Source: Saccoglossus kowalevskii (lineage: Eukaryota; Hemichordata; Enteropneusta; Harrimaniidae). From it: a DNA stretch of 30,904 nt. The position numbers and the translations under genes are program-made. The stretch covers positions 408,038 through 438,941 of the forward strand of contig NW_003107095.1 of the NCBI RefSeq assembly GCF_000003605.2. The letters run 5' to 3'. Numbering within the stretch: position 1 is the first letter of the stretch; each line of letters starts with the position of its first letter. Under the pieces are notes generated by a model. It saw only the letters and a program-made list of their open reading frames with translations, had not been told where the DNA came from and did no database searches. Positions 30,789 to 30,904 of the stretch are shown piece after piece.

Positions 30789-30904
30789 GGAACATTATAT
30801 GCATGGAACATTATATGTATGGAACATTATATATGTGGAACATTATATGTATGGAACATTATATATATGGAACATTATATGTATGGAACATTATATGCAT
30901 GGAA
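30789..30904. repeat. 16-bp tandem repeat, 7+ units, runs off the right edge
   Basis: Units start at 30789, 30805, 30821, 30837, 30853, 30869 and 30885 and read GGAACATTATATGYAT or GGAACATTATATATRT. They are exactly 16 bp apart, with variation only in the last five bases. The array length beyond the window is unknown. Confidence 0.95.

Noticed and set aside
30789..30904. Regular repeats that could suggest a CRISPR array
   Set aside because: Units are contiguous 16-mers without spacers, in a eukaryotic context.

Overview
This is an animal nuclear window: AT-rich, with multi-exon genes split by GT-AG introns, microsatellites and several degenerate DNA transposons. The mix of a DUF885 peptidase-like gene, a THAP/DDE_4 transposon, TTAA-flanked MITEs and a TA-flanked inverted-repeat element suits a marine invertebrate (mollusc, brachiopod, lancelet or similar), but nothing in the sequence fixes the phylum.

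Left half (1-17.7 kb, minus strand): a tandem duplication of one gene for a DUF885-family protein (predicted metallopeptidase fold, HExxPGHH motif). The right-hand copy (A, 9121-17502) is complete. I could trace 15 exons with compatible phases, which would encode 611 residues, but exon 5 carries a 1-bp deletion that introduces a stop. The left-hand copy (B, ATG at 3448) has exons 1-5 in the window, all intact including exon 5, and runs off the left edge. Homology between the copies covers exons, introns and about 170-190 bp of 5' flank. Both copies use the same GC-AG intron after exon 2.

Middle (17.69-21.52 kb): a decayed 3.8-kb DNA transposon with imperfect inverted repeats of about 40 bp. 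On the plus strand it holds the remains of a THAP-zinc-finger DDE_4 transposase (THAP C2CH, helix-turn-helix, DDE core, C-terminal tail, with stops, frameshifts and internal deletions). On the minus strand it holds a fragment resembling a SWIM zinc-finger protein. This two-gene layout is typical of ISL2EU-type elements.

Right part (21.5-30.9 kb): two plus-strand paralogous small genes (22633-22941 and 27668-28003). They encode 102- and 111-residue proteins with a conserved N-terminus, a Gly/Ala-rich middle, 11 cysteines near the C-terminus and a terminal CaaX-like box (CTIM and CTIL). I do not recognise the family; this is the most interesting coding content. Around them lie four copies of a ~158-bp TTAA-flanked MITE, a pentanucleotide microsatellite, a 721-bp TA-flanked inverted-repeat element containing two perfect heat-shock elements upstream of TATA-like boxes, and a 16-bp tandem repeat running off the right edge.

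No rRNA, CRISPR or convincing tRNA gene was found. Exon boundaries come from splice motifs, phase and family resemblance read by eye, not from transcripts.
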